64,000 bases of DNA from Mesocentrotus franciscanus (lineage: Eukaryota; Echinodermata; Echinoidea; Camarodonta; Strongylocentrotidae). Positions within the stretch are counted from its first letter, which is position 1, and each line of letters opens with the position of its first letter. The stretch covers positions 25,176,140-25,240,139 of the forward strand of contig CP137672.1 of assembly GCA_037976565.1 (NCBI GenBank), read 5' to 3'. The position numbers were made by a program, and so were the translations under genes. Below the pieces are notes generated by a model. That model made no database searches. It saw nothing but the letters and a program-made list of their open reading frames with translations, and had not been told where the DNA came from. Of the stretch, positions 41,301-53,300 are shown piece after piece.

Positions 41301-44300
41301 TGCTAACTTGATCCTTCATCATTGTGAGGAATAACTAAAGCACAGTGGCGCCGCGTAGGCCAAGCTATCGAGGGACTCTGGTACCATTGGAGGAAGCATG
41401 GCCTTACATGTTGGATGAAATGGGGATTAACAAAGCTATTGATTAATATAGGGTGTGGGAGGGGGTCTTATCACCTTCTCTTCATGTTCCTTTTCCCCTT
41501 CTCCCTTTCAATCTTTTGTTATTCCTTTGGGAGGACATGCTTCCTTTACCCCCTTATAGCTATGCCATTGTAATAACAGCAGAATGGAGTTAAACCTTGA
41601 TTTTAATTCTATTCCCAGTGTTCTTACATGCAAAACAGAATGGCCTAGCAGAAGGAGCAAAGAATATGATTCATTAGATTTGCCATAAACCGAAACTGTT
41701 CCAAACATTATAGTGTAAAGCATCTAATGTTGTCAATAAATTGCAAATGGTTTCAATCCAAGTCACGGTATCTCTGGCTTAGAACACAATAGGTCAAAGA
41801 CTGGCATCCACTTAGACTTGCCTGTCTCTCAAGTTCCTCTGCAAAGGCATCCAAATCCAGATCCTTGAGCTTGTCGGGGTTCTCCAGGATCTCTTCCAGG
41901 GCTTCTGCAGGATTAGCATCGTCAGCGGCTTCATCGTACTCTAAGGCATCTACAGCCATCTTCCTTGCCCACTCGTATGTCTCAGGGTGGATACGAGTGC
42001 TATCGAGGACCTCAATGTAGGTATCGTCAGCACTGTAAATAAACAAAAGTTGTTTAGTTTCAGTTATGTATCTTATTAATACAATACATGTCTTTATCAA
42101 ACTCTGCAGGGTTAAAATTGGCAGCAATGTGATCATAAACATGTACATATTATAATACAACCATAATCAGATGTGGAAAATGATTTGGTGAGAGAGAGAA
42201 TAGTGGACGCAAGACAACAATTTCCACCAATATCCACCATACATTTAAAAATATGTTTTTGATGTCATTATTAATGCTAGCACTGATTAAAAAACAGGTT
42301 ACTTCCTTTTCCATAACGGATCCCTCTCAGCACAGTTACGAGTTACAAATGTACATAAACAATTAGTAAATGATTACATGGCAATAAGTGATAGCATCAT
42401 TTCACTCTTCGGAAACATCTTTCCCTGAACTCTTGAAGCATTCTACAAGTATGTCATCTTACCCATCTCCTGCAGATGCAGTATCAATCTTGAGGAATCC
42501 AGCACAGTTGATGAAGACCTTGGGACCAAGCTGACAATGGGTGACTAACTGATTACGGTTATCCAGCCTCTGGTTCTTCTGCTTCAAGGTCTGATAATTT
42601 AAGAAAATCAACAACATATAATGTACCCACTTGATTTCTTGTGATCACCTCCAATGTCTTATCTTATGTCTTTACTGATATTTTTGCTAACCACAAAGGG
42701 TACCACAAAAAAGATTGATTTCTGAAAGTGACAAATTAAGAAGCTAACTCTTTTGGTAGTTTACCAGTGACATAGATCCTATTATAATTAAAATGGTTTG
42801 TTCCATGAAAAAGAGATCACTATAACAAAATTTTAAAGCAATATGCACTAATCATTCTATTATAGTAAGAAAGATACTAGGAATAATGAAATACAAGAGA
42901 GAAATAAATGTTCTCTTAATCAATAGCCCTCAATATTTTCAATAGTATCCAAGAATTATGCTGACAAGGAGTAAATTGCTTGTCATATAGTGGCATTTAA
43001 GAGCTCACCTACTCAGTTCTCTCACTTTAAAAACGAGTAGAGAGAACAAAAGTCATTCTATAATGGGGAATCTGTTACTCACCCTGACCAAAGAATTTCC
43101 TTTCCTTGGACCCAGCCCACAGACAAACTGAACTATGGAGGCGGTATGGGGGTGTAAGATAGCCCGGTTAATGTCCACGCCCACCTCGTTCACCCGGTAG
43201 ATGAACTCTTGGAAGAGAGCCTCCTTCAGCTCCTCTTGACTTACTGCTTCCTGTGAATTTATAAAATGTAAAGAACACACGATACAAAACCGGGAAAGAC
43301 TTCTTTAAACAAAAATAATAATAATAAAAACTGACAAGTGCCAAGTCTGACATAACATATGTTTGTATCCCCCCATCAGACTAGTTTAATACACTGTTTT
43401 AATCCATAGAGATTTCTTCCCAAAATTTGAGGTAATCACATATCAAATTCACCTGATATGTATCCTATTATCTCTATGGCTAGCATCCATCTTGCACATA
43501 CCCACATACCAGTTGTTTCTACATGTTTGTATGGCAAGCCTCTCGACGAGGTTTCAGTTATCAAGAACAACTTTAACTTATGAAGTATGCATAAAATTAA
43601 AATACATAAATAAGATGGTCTATTTAGTTTCCTTCAAGTATGAGTGTCCTTATTAATACATTACCGTATTTGCCGGCATAAAGGCCGCAGTATTTTCTGA
43701 CTAGAAAATGTCAAAAAGTCTGGGTGCGGCCAATGCGCCACAACAGTCAAAAGTCGGAAATCAAAACATACACGTATTCGTACATATGGGACTACAATGT
43801 ACAATGTACAATGGTACAGGACATTTCTAGAATAACTCCACATATCTTACCTTATATCGTACATTTTATATTGTTGACATAAAATTTTGACAATCTCGTG
43901 AATAAACTTCATAACTATACCGGTAGATCTAGATCTAAGTTCGTGCCATCGCTAAAGCAACCTCAATTCTCACAGCCCGCGCAATACACGATTGACTGTG
44001 ACCGGAGAAAAAGCTGAAGTAAGACAGCATCTGGCTTGTTGCCTACGGTGTTGGCAAAAAAGCAAATCAAAATTTTTTATTATTTTTTTTTTGTCTACGA
44101 AATGTCAAAATCGGGGGTGCGGCCTATACGGCGCTGCGGCCTTAACGCCGGCAAATACGGTACTCACAATTTGAAATAACGTGCACTACAGGTTTGTTTC
44201 TATTTTTCCTATGTGGAAATAAATGGATAGAACTGAATCAAGTCCAATTAGTATAAAAACAGGTTTTCCAATGGCCAAATGGTAGCAATTTGTGTGCAAT

Positions 44301-47300
44301 ACCTTTACTTATCAGCAAAAACAAGACTTGCTTTGAAAAGGAAATGATGAGATACCTGTTGAGGATGAAGTTTCAGGCAGAGGATATCATCATCTGTATT
44401 GCACAGTCTCGAGAACTCAATGAGAGGATCCTGCAACCTACGGGCTGTTGAAACGGCCTCACGTAACAGCGGCGGGTAGTCACGAACTCCGTCTGAAACA
44501 AATATCAAAAGAATAATGGTTGAAGCTCATTCATATCAAATACTGGTCTCTCTTCGAGAGGGAAACAGGTTGGATTAAACAGTCTACAGAGATCTCAATA
44601 AGTGGGTTCTGCAATCTGCAAGCTATTGATACAGCCCGACAAAATAGGGGCAGGTAATCATGAAAGTCCAACTGACAGAAATATCAACAGAATAAGGGTT
44701 GTTCAAATCAAATACTCATCTCTCTAAACGGCATTGTGTGCCATATAACCTATGACCCTACTACAAATAGATTTTTAAAATAAAATGAAGCAAGCAAGGG
44801 TCCTCAAGCCTAAGAGCTATCAATACAGCTTGGAATAACAGAGGTTACGCCAAGGAACTCAGACTCAAGAAATATATCAAAGAGAAACTATTAAAGATAA
44901 TGTTGAATACTTGTCATGTAATTCTTTGTGAAATAAAACTTCTATATGCTATTTCAAATAGTTGGTTGTGAAGTAAATAGGAGCAATTTGGTATTGCAAG
45001 TTTCAAAAATAAATCACAAACAATTAAAACTTCTATTCAAGATGAAAGTTCAATAATAAACGAAGCATTCCATGCAACTTCCATTCAACTTAGCTTCACC
45101 TCACTGAATAGCGCAGCTGCATTTTCATCTTGTAGAATGGTCTAACCACATCACTAATAAACATTAAAGACCCTATCCGATGAAAATACAACTTTTTATC
45201 AATGGAAAGCTGAATGAACATAGAATACAAATATAAAGGAATTAAATATATTTTCCCTTTCAGTATTGCACAAAAGCGAATTAAAACCGTATTTTCCGCA
45301 CTTCTCCAAATTACAGGTCAACAGGGGTCAAATTTGCCGCAGTTACAGTAACAACATAATATGTGCACCCGATCGGCTCGCCTATGTGGCTGAGGCGATG
45401 AGCCATGCTTAATTAATGCAAAGTCATTGTGAATATGCATACTATGATGATGTCATCAATTCAATAGCTAGTTTTTACGTCGACAACTCCCGATTTTTAA
45501 AGCTTTAGATTTCGAGTTTTCAGAGAGCTGTTACTCGTCTGACAAGCACTAAAGTAGCATATAATTGGTATTATTGTAATCTATGGCTTGTAAGCTTTCC
45601 TTTGATATATAATTCATCTATTTCATTTTTCACTTCCAACGGGGTCTTTAAACATTTGATCAGTGGCTGTTGTCCTACCTCCACTAGCTTGGAGGCCTGG
45701 TATACAGCAGCCACATTGCTGTCAATTAATTGAACTTTGATTGGCGCCATCTGTTGTTCCGACTCCAGATCCTCAATGCACCCCTTGATGTCTTGCATCA
45801 CAGATGTTGTGTTCCTGCATGGATAATCAAACAAGAAAATAATCAAGATGAAATAAAGACTAAATATTTTAACAACAATAATAAAGAATTTGATAAGTTA
45901 AAGGCAACAAAGGTGACAAGAACAAGATGGGAATAGTCTTACAGCAAAATTTTCCACTGGATTTATTTCATCAAAGATAAGGGGGGGTCAGGGCTTGAGT
46001 AAAAAAATTGCTTTTGAAGTCAGGTTTACGTTAGGACTAAGGGTTGAAGTAAGGCATGGAATTGGTGTGAAAATGACTGCAGTGAACATTAGCGAACCTT
46101 TGTATACATGGTATAACAAAACAAAGGTTTTGGCATTAATTCAATAACAAATCAGGGTTTACTTGTATGACCATATTATAGTATGGGAATTCTACAAAAG
46201 CATGTAATTCTCTCCCATACAATTTTCATTGAACCAGGATTATGTATACGTGTGTGAATACTGAATACCCCTTTCACTTTACTGCTAGTGAAGGTGTTTC
46301 TTATAAGTTTCTTCATAGACTCTTCCCCTAATGTGAAAAGGCTTTAAACGCTCACCTTCCTTCTGAAGCCAGGGCTAAGACATGAGGCTTCTGGGTTGAG
46401 ATGAAGTTCTTCAGTGATTCTACGTCCGCCTGCTTGAGGTCACGGTCTCGCTGCCAGAAGGCGTTCCTTCGTCTCAAGAAATGAGGCAACCGAAGGAAGT
46501 CTGTCACTTCCCCCTCACTGTCGAGCATACAGCAGAATGCTGCACTGTCCCTGGAATAGGAAAGAAAGAGGTAGAAAGAATTCAAGTATTACGAATGTCA
46601 AAAGACAGAGCTCAAGAGAGTAACTGTCAACAGCATCCCCTCCAAGTACCTCCTTTTCTTTTTAAATCACTTGCCTTTCCCTCAGTGCTTTTACACTCCT
46701 ACAAACCATCAAAATGGTATCTACCAATCTACCAATGGTTGAATCCATATCCATGCTAGATTCATGTTAACGGTGATTTAGCACTTGTGAAAGTAAAGCC
46801 AATGACCCCTTCCTGCTGTTTCCATCCATATAATTATTCCCTGCACAATAATGGTCTCATCCATCTCACACTTGCCCACACATACATCCAGCCTATTCCA
46901 TTCATTATATATGAATGTTATGACTTTCATCACATATAATCATCATCACCCTCTAACCCATAATGGTCTCTTCCATCTCACAGCTGCCCACACACACATT
47001 ACAGACTAATCTATTCATCAAATAGGGGTGACTTACATGTCACTTGAGAAAGAAAAGCCCATGACCCTTAGTCCCATCCTGCTGTTTCCATCCATGTAGT
47101 CATCCTCATCCTCTTCCATGGGTTGATCTACTTGGTGAGGCATTACCTTCAGAGAGTTGAACATCTTTGTGCAACATTGCTGTAAAGGAAACAGAAAATA
47201 GTTCAAATAAATCAGAAATACCAGGAGAGATGAACAAATATAATTGACAAAATCATGTCAGAAATTCAATGTTACGCACAAGTACACTTTAAAAAAAGCT

Positions 47301-50300
47301 ATGGTAAACTGTGGTAGGTTACCGCAGCATTTGTTAATGAGCCTATAGTACCAGAGATGCCAATCTCTTGACACAAAAAAACAGACTGAATAAAAAATCA
47401 GATTTTGGAGAGAAAAATCAGATTTTCACGAAAACTCGACACTATCACTGGCCCGGCGCCAACGGGCCAACGTGAAAATCGTTGAGCAAAGTTTTTTGGG
47501 GGGTTGCGGGGGTTAACTTGTACATGTTTCTATGCGATTACGCGGTTTTTACGTTTTAAAAAAAAAAATGAAAAATCGTTTTAAAGAGAAGGTTGAGTTC
47601 TGGGAAGAGGTGAAAAATGATTTGTGAGCGTTATCATTGTATTATGCAAGTGTGGAAGAACATTAGAGAAAAAATGTTCCCTGAAAAGCATGGCTCTTCA
47701 AATGCCTTAATATTTGCTAAATATGGCATGTAACATCATAAAAATCGGGACAGATTTTTATGCCACATGTTCATGTAGTCCCATATACATCTGTCTGTGT
47801 ACAGTGCTTGTAACTTTACCAAGATTGGGCCAAATTTGTTATCATTTTGATGACTCCAGAACCTTGCAGTACACACCAATACTTATATGCTGGATGATCA
47901 ACCTTTTCTGATCGATTCCACACCGTTTCTTTCACAATGCAATTGCATGACCAGAACTCAACTTTATCTTTAAGAGGTGATATCGTATTATCGTATTTCA
48001 CTCTTATTATCGTACTAAATACGATTTAATCGTACTAGTTGGCATCTCTGCTATACTGACCTTGATGATTCCCTCCTTGGCCTCAGCAATGAGCTTTGTC
48101 TTGAGCTCCTTGGCAAGCTGTGGGTAGAGAATACTCGTGAGGGCCATCTCCAGGGCACCACTCCTCTCCTTGTTCCAGGCCTGCACCTCTGTACGGAACT
48201 CGTCCAGGTAGTACAGCTGCTTCATCTCCTCAAAGTAGGTGGTCGATGTGTAGGATGTACTAAAGAGTTGGATAGCATGGATAATAACAATAATGGGTTC
48301 TTATATAGCGCTCACATCTGTCAGACTAAACACTCCTGGCGCTCCACATTTATTACCCCAGCTTTAGCATGGCTGCCATTACGGCCCTCTAGCATTTCAA
48401 AGAATGAAGTCCTGCCAGGTACCCATTTACCTCACCTGGGTCGAGTGTGGCAAATGTAGATTAATGTCTTGCCAAAGGACATTAGTGCCGTGGCGGGACT
48501 CGAACCACGGACCTTGTGATCCAGTCTGGTGACGTATCCACTCGACCACAAAACCTCTAGGAATTATCAAGAGGACACCCATAGAACTTTTAGAAATTAT
48601 ATCCATTTTTATCACTGAACAGAGTTTGATTATCTAAATGAAATAGGAAAATAATTTATAAGTTGTTAAAATCTTCCAAGTTGACAAAATGGCTCTGTTA
48701 AAACTATTATATCAAATTTCTTAAAAGCGTGTTTATATGCTTGCAAGAAGCAGTATCTAGTCATATCTGCATATCATCTTTTCTTTGAAGTAATTTACAT
48801 GTAATTATATCAATTAAACCGTGTTATCTTTAAAAAGAGGATCAAACAATTACTTTGTTGGGACAAATGTATTTTCGACAGGGAAATTACCAAACAGTGT
48901 CAATTCAGTCATGGATACAACAACTAAGCAATGTTCCAAGTCTGACCAGTGATTACAACAACATAATCTGACTGCAAATGAAAAGAAATACAGGTAAAAG
49001 ATATGTAAGACCAACCTTGTTCCCTGAGCCATATCAATGGACATGGTCATGGTGATGAGCTTATCCTTCTCAGCCTGGACTAGCTTGAGGTACTGGTCTT
49101 GTAATAGATCCTTGACCTGCTTGTTCTTGAGGTACTTGCTACCGAAGATGGGATGACTCTCATCAATTTCCTGGAGAGGAATAAGAACGTTAGACAATTA
49201 AGTCAATTATTTACACATTAATCAATATAAGACACATCTTGCTCTTTATCATCCCCTTTCACTGTCTTCCTGATGATCTAACATTTGCTGTAGAGACATT
49301 TACTCTCCCGTCCATATTTTGTCAGAGATTAAAGGTGAGAATTGTTTATGTGACTGGATTTTAGGTGACGTTTCAGGTTAGAAAGTTAAGTTGGGAATTA
49401 ATTTAAGCCAGAAATTGACCTCAGAGCAAATGTTGATGGGGCATGTGCCATACGATTGCATCTCTAAAATATTCCTCGTCTTTTTTTCACCTCTTCCTTT
49501 TATTCTTCTTCTACTCTTCCTTTGCTTCTTCCCTTCTGATTCCTTCTCCTCCTTTGTCTGTCACTGATTGTTTCCATTATCTTCATCCTGTGAGGCTCTA
49601 TCTACATTCTTCTTGTTTCCTCCACTTCAGTTGTCTCATCTTCTTCATTTTATTTTATTTTTTGCTCTTACGACGCATTTTTTTCCCCATATAATATGAT
49701 TGCATCTAAATCTATATCTTACAACCCATGAAACACTAGTCCAATACCTTGATGCCTTTCTTGGTTGGTCTAACCGATATCTTAGCTCTCTCATAGTACA
49801 TATGTCTTACACACTGTCTGACTAGATGATCATGCCCTTTCTTTGGAAATACCATATACATTCACTATTTCCCTTCTTCTTCTCATATATCTGGTTTGTA
49901 ACCAGAAGGGCATAAACTCCTATCATTTTACACGGAGGAAATGCCATCAGGAAACCACACAGACAATATAATAATCAGAAAGCAAGTCAAGAAACTGATA
50001 TAGACATACCTTGATGCCTTTCTTGGTTGGTCTAACCGATATCTTAGCTCTCTCATAGTAAGTCTGTCTTACACTGTCTGACTAGAGGGTCATGTGCAAT
50101 CTGGAGGGCTACCATGTACCTTGCAGCTTGCAGCACGCCTTCTTCATCTTTGAATTTACTGCAAGAAATAATGCCAAAAAATACAGCCTTGATAAGAAAT
50201 GTGGAAGAACTTTTTGTTTACCCTCCAAGGACAATGAATACTACAGATGAGGAAGATAGAGCTCAAGACAGAGGAGTGTAAAGACAGTATTAAGTCTGGT

Positions 50301-53300
50301 AGCTGCCCTTTTGGCAGAACACCTACAAAAAGGATTTTCATCTGCCTTTCAACCCTTGACTTGATTTTGAAAACACTAGTCCAATATAGTTCTTGTTTTC
50401 ATGCTTCCAGGCACCATATGAGCCACAGTCTGCTGGCTTTATATTGACTGTCTGTAAATATCTTGGTTAGGTTCTCTGAAGCTACATTGGTGGGAATGAC
50501 TTAGTGCTGCTTAGGACCGATGTCAACACTGACTTTTGTTTTCACAAGTAAACATTCTTCACAGTTGTGAATTTATCTTTATCTGGGATCAGTCCATGTT
50601 TATTGCTACAACAAAAAACACTTGTCTTTGAAATCGCAAATATGTGGCTAAAATGTTCTTCTTGAATAGGAGATGGTGCACAACAGAGTTCATATACACA
50701 CTAATGAGTACTCTGTGGCTGCCTTAACAGACTATCTGCACAAAAAAAACATCCTTTCTGTTATCATAATTATTTGATTTGATAATTCCCTATGGAGTGG
50801 AGATGCTGCACAAAGTGGTCATATTTACCTTGAGAGATAATCTGTAGCTACTTCTAAGGGGCTATCCTGGTGTTGTTCAGGGTCGTGCCTCTGGTAGTTG
50901 TCTCTCAGGTTCTCACCAAATTGTTCCGGGGTCAGACCAAACTTTGCAGCCAGACCAGCTGATGATCATAACAAAATGAAACGTATGTTTAGTGTAGAGA
51001 TTCATCTTTTCTCAGAGTCAGACCTATACTAAAACATATCAAACATTTCTTTGTCAATTGTGTCCATACCCACTTTATTCTGATGATCATATAACACTAA
51101 GTCCTTTACAGCTAACCCTTGGTGTAGACTGTAAACTCCATAGTGTCATACAATAGCAGTATACCGTTATACATAATGTGCAGTAGAGACTGGCATGAAC
51201 CCATTCTAAGTCAATCTTCTACTAAGGATGCAAATCAAATGATATGTGAAGTTACAAGCAAAAAAGGACAAAATATATAAGAATAACTTACTGAGCTTAG
51301 CATCCTGACAGAGAGCATACATTGATTTCCTGCTGGCTTGCTTGATCTCATTGCTGGTAACCACGCCCTCTTCATCATCCTCATCATCAGAAGCCTCTAC
51401 CTCCATCTCATCCTCAACCTCTGTCTCCTCCTCCACCTCCTCCATCTCCTCTTCCTCTGCTACCTCTCCATCTTCTGTATCCTTCTTCTTCATCTCTCCT
51501 TCTTCTCCATCCTCCTCTCCATCTTCCTTGTCTTTCGTCTCACCATCCTCGAACCCGTCATCCTCCTCATCCTTCTTCTTCTTTTCCTCCCCACCTTCCT
51601 CATCTCCCTTCTCCTCCTCCATCTCCATCTTCTCCTCATCCTCTTTCTCCTTTTCCTCCACGGTGTCCATTTTCTTGTTACTATCCTCCTCATCGCTATC
51701 ATCGTCTTCTATCCTTCTTTCTTTGTGAGGGGTTTTCTCCTTCTTCTTCTTCCTCCATCTTCTGACCATCACTTTCCTTTTGACTGTCACAATCTTCATC
51801 TTCTTCTCCTTGGGTTTGGCTTTTAGGGCATTGTGCATCTTGGGAAGTTCTCGGCCATAGTATAGCAAGAAGTGCATGTAGACATCCTTCAGGGTTTCGG
51901 TAGAGTCTACAGCATTCAACCTGATCACAAGGAAAATACATTAGATTATTAGAAATATTGAGAGTATTGCTAGTGTAGAAACATTTTAAAATATTGAATT
52001 AACAATCATCATGATAATTGTAACCCGAGGATTGATAATTGATCAAAATTATCAAGATATAGATTATAGAGGGTTATGAAGCTCTGATTCATCAAGAAAA
52101 GGATTAAGAAAAATCATATTTTTCCAACACTTACAATGCACTATACAGCAATCCCTCAAAATTGTTCAACTGATATAACTACCGGTTCACAATTGATGAA
52201 TAAATACCTATTTTGCTACTTAAGATATATTGTCAAACCAGCATGTTCAGAGTTATTGTTCACTGCATTCCATTGACAGAAGTATTCAACAGTGGCTATG
52301 TACTTTTTTTCACTTATATGAGCTTTTTGAAGAGTAAGCCCCACATCCCTCTTCTCTATCTCTTTTGCTGAATACTAAATAAGATCCTGGCATCAATTCA
52401 GTCCCCTGTTAGGAATGCAGTGAAACCTGTATATAAAGACCACTCAAGGTTGACCATAAAAGTGATCTTTTATAGGCAGTTGGTCTTTATGTACAGATTT
52501 CTTTAGTACAGGTTTCTATGAGAAAAGATTGTCCAGGGAAACAAAAATGTGGTCTTTATAGACAGGAGGTTGTTATATGCAGGTGGTCGCTAAAGTAGGT
52601 TTCACTGTACCAGTCATAGGGTCTGACCCTATTCCATCCGGATACCAGGGCCCCGTATTACAAAGAGTCAATATCAATCGCAACTTATTTGCGATTGATA
52701 TCAATCGCAACCATGTACATAAGAGATAGGAGACTGCAAAGTTACGATTGATTGGAGGACTTACGATTAATTTATAAATCGTAACTCTTTGTAAGACGGG
52801 GCCCTGGTCTGTGCTTACCTTTCAAGGTCTTGGGTGGAGAGGGCTCTGAAGTCTTCAGGGAGTTCAGCATCAAAATCCCTATCCTTCATCACGGTGTCAA
52901 ACTGGTAAGTCTGCATCTTCTCAAATAACTTGAGCAGGTTGGCTTTCCTGGATTTCAACTGAGACCACTACAACAATAGAAACAACAAGTACATGTTAAT
53001 TAGAAAACAGGTACATGCATATCGAGGAGGCGCAATGGCTCAGTGGTAGAGCAGTGGTCTTGTAACGGGGAGGTCCCGGGTTCGAAACCAAGTCAATGCA
53101 CTCGTGCCCGTTGGTAAGGCTTTAATCCTCATTTTTAAGTCCCTCAGAGATGACTTAAAGTTGTTGTCCCCTGTTTACTTACTTACAAGCACATACATGC
53201 TTTCTGAGCAGTCTGGTAAAGCGATCCTCAATCATCATCACATAGATAATTAGCAAAGAATTTACTGAATCAGCAGAAATCTTTTTAACATGATTTGGCC

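Noticed and set aside
51338..51826. Plus-strand open frames opposite SPT6 exon 14
   Set aside because: Shadows of the Lys/Glu insertion; the minus frame is flanked by conserved SPT6 sequence.
53026..53100. Possible functional tRNA-Thr gene
   Set aside because: A and B boxes are present, but the 3' half does not close an acceptor stem and a SINE body follows; a second copy has the same body.
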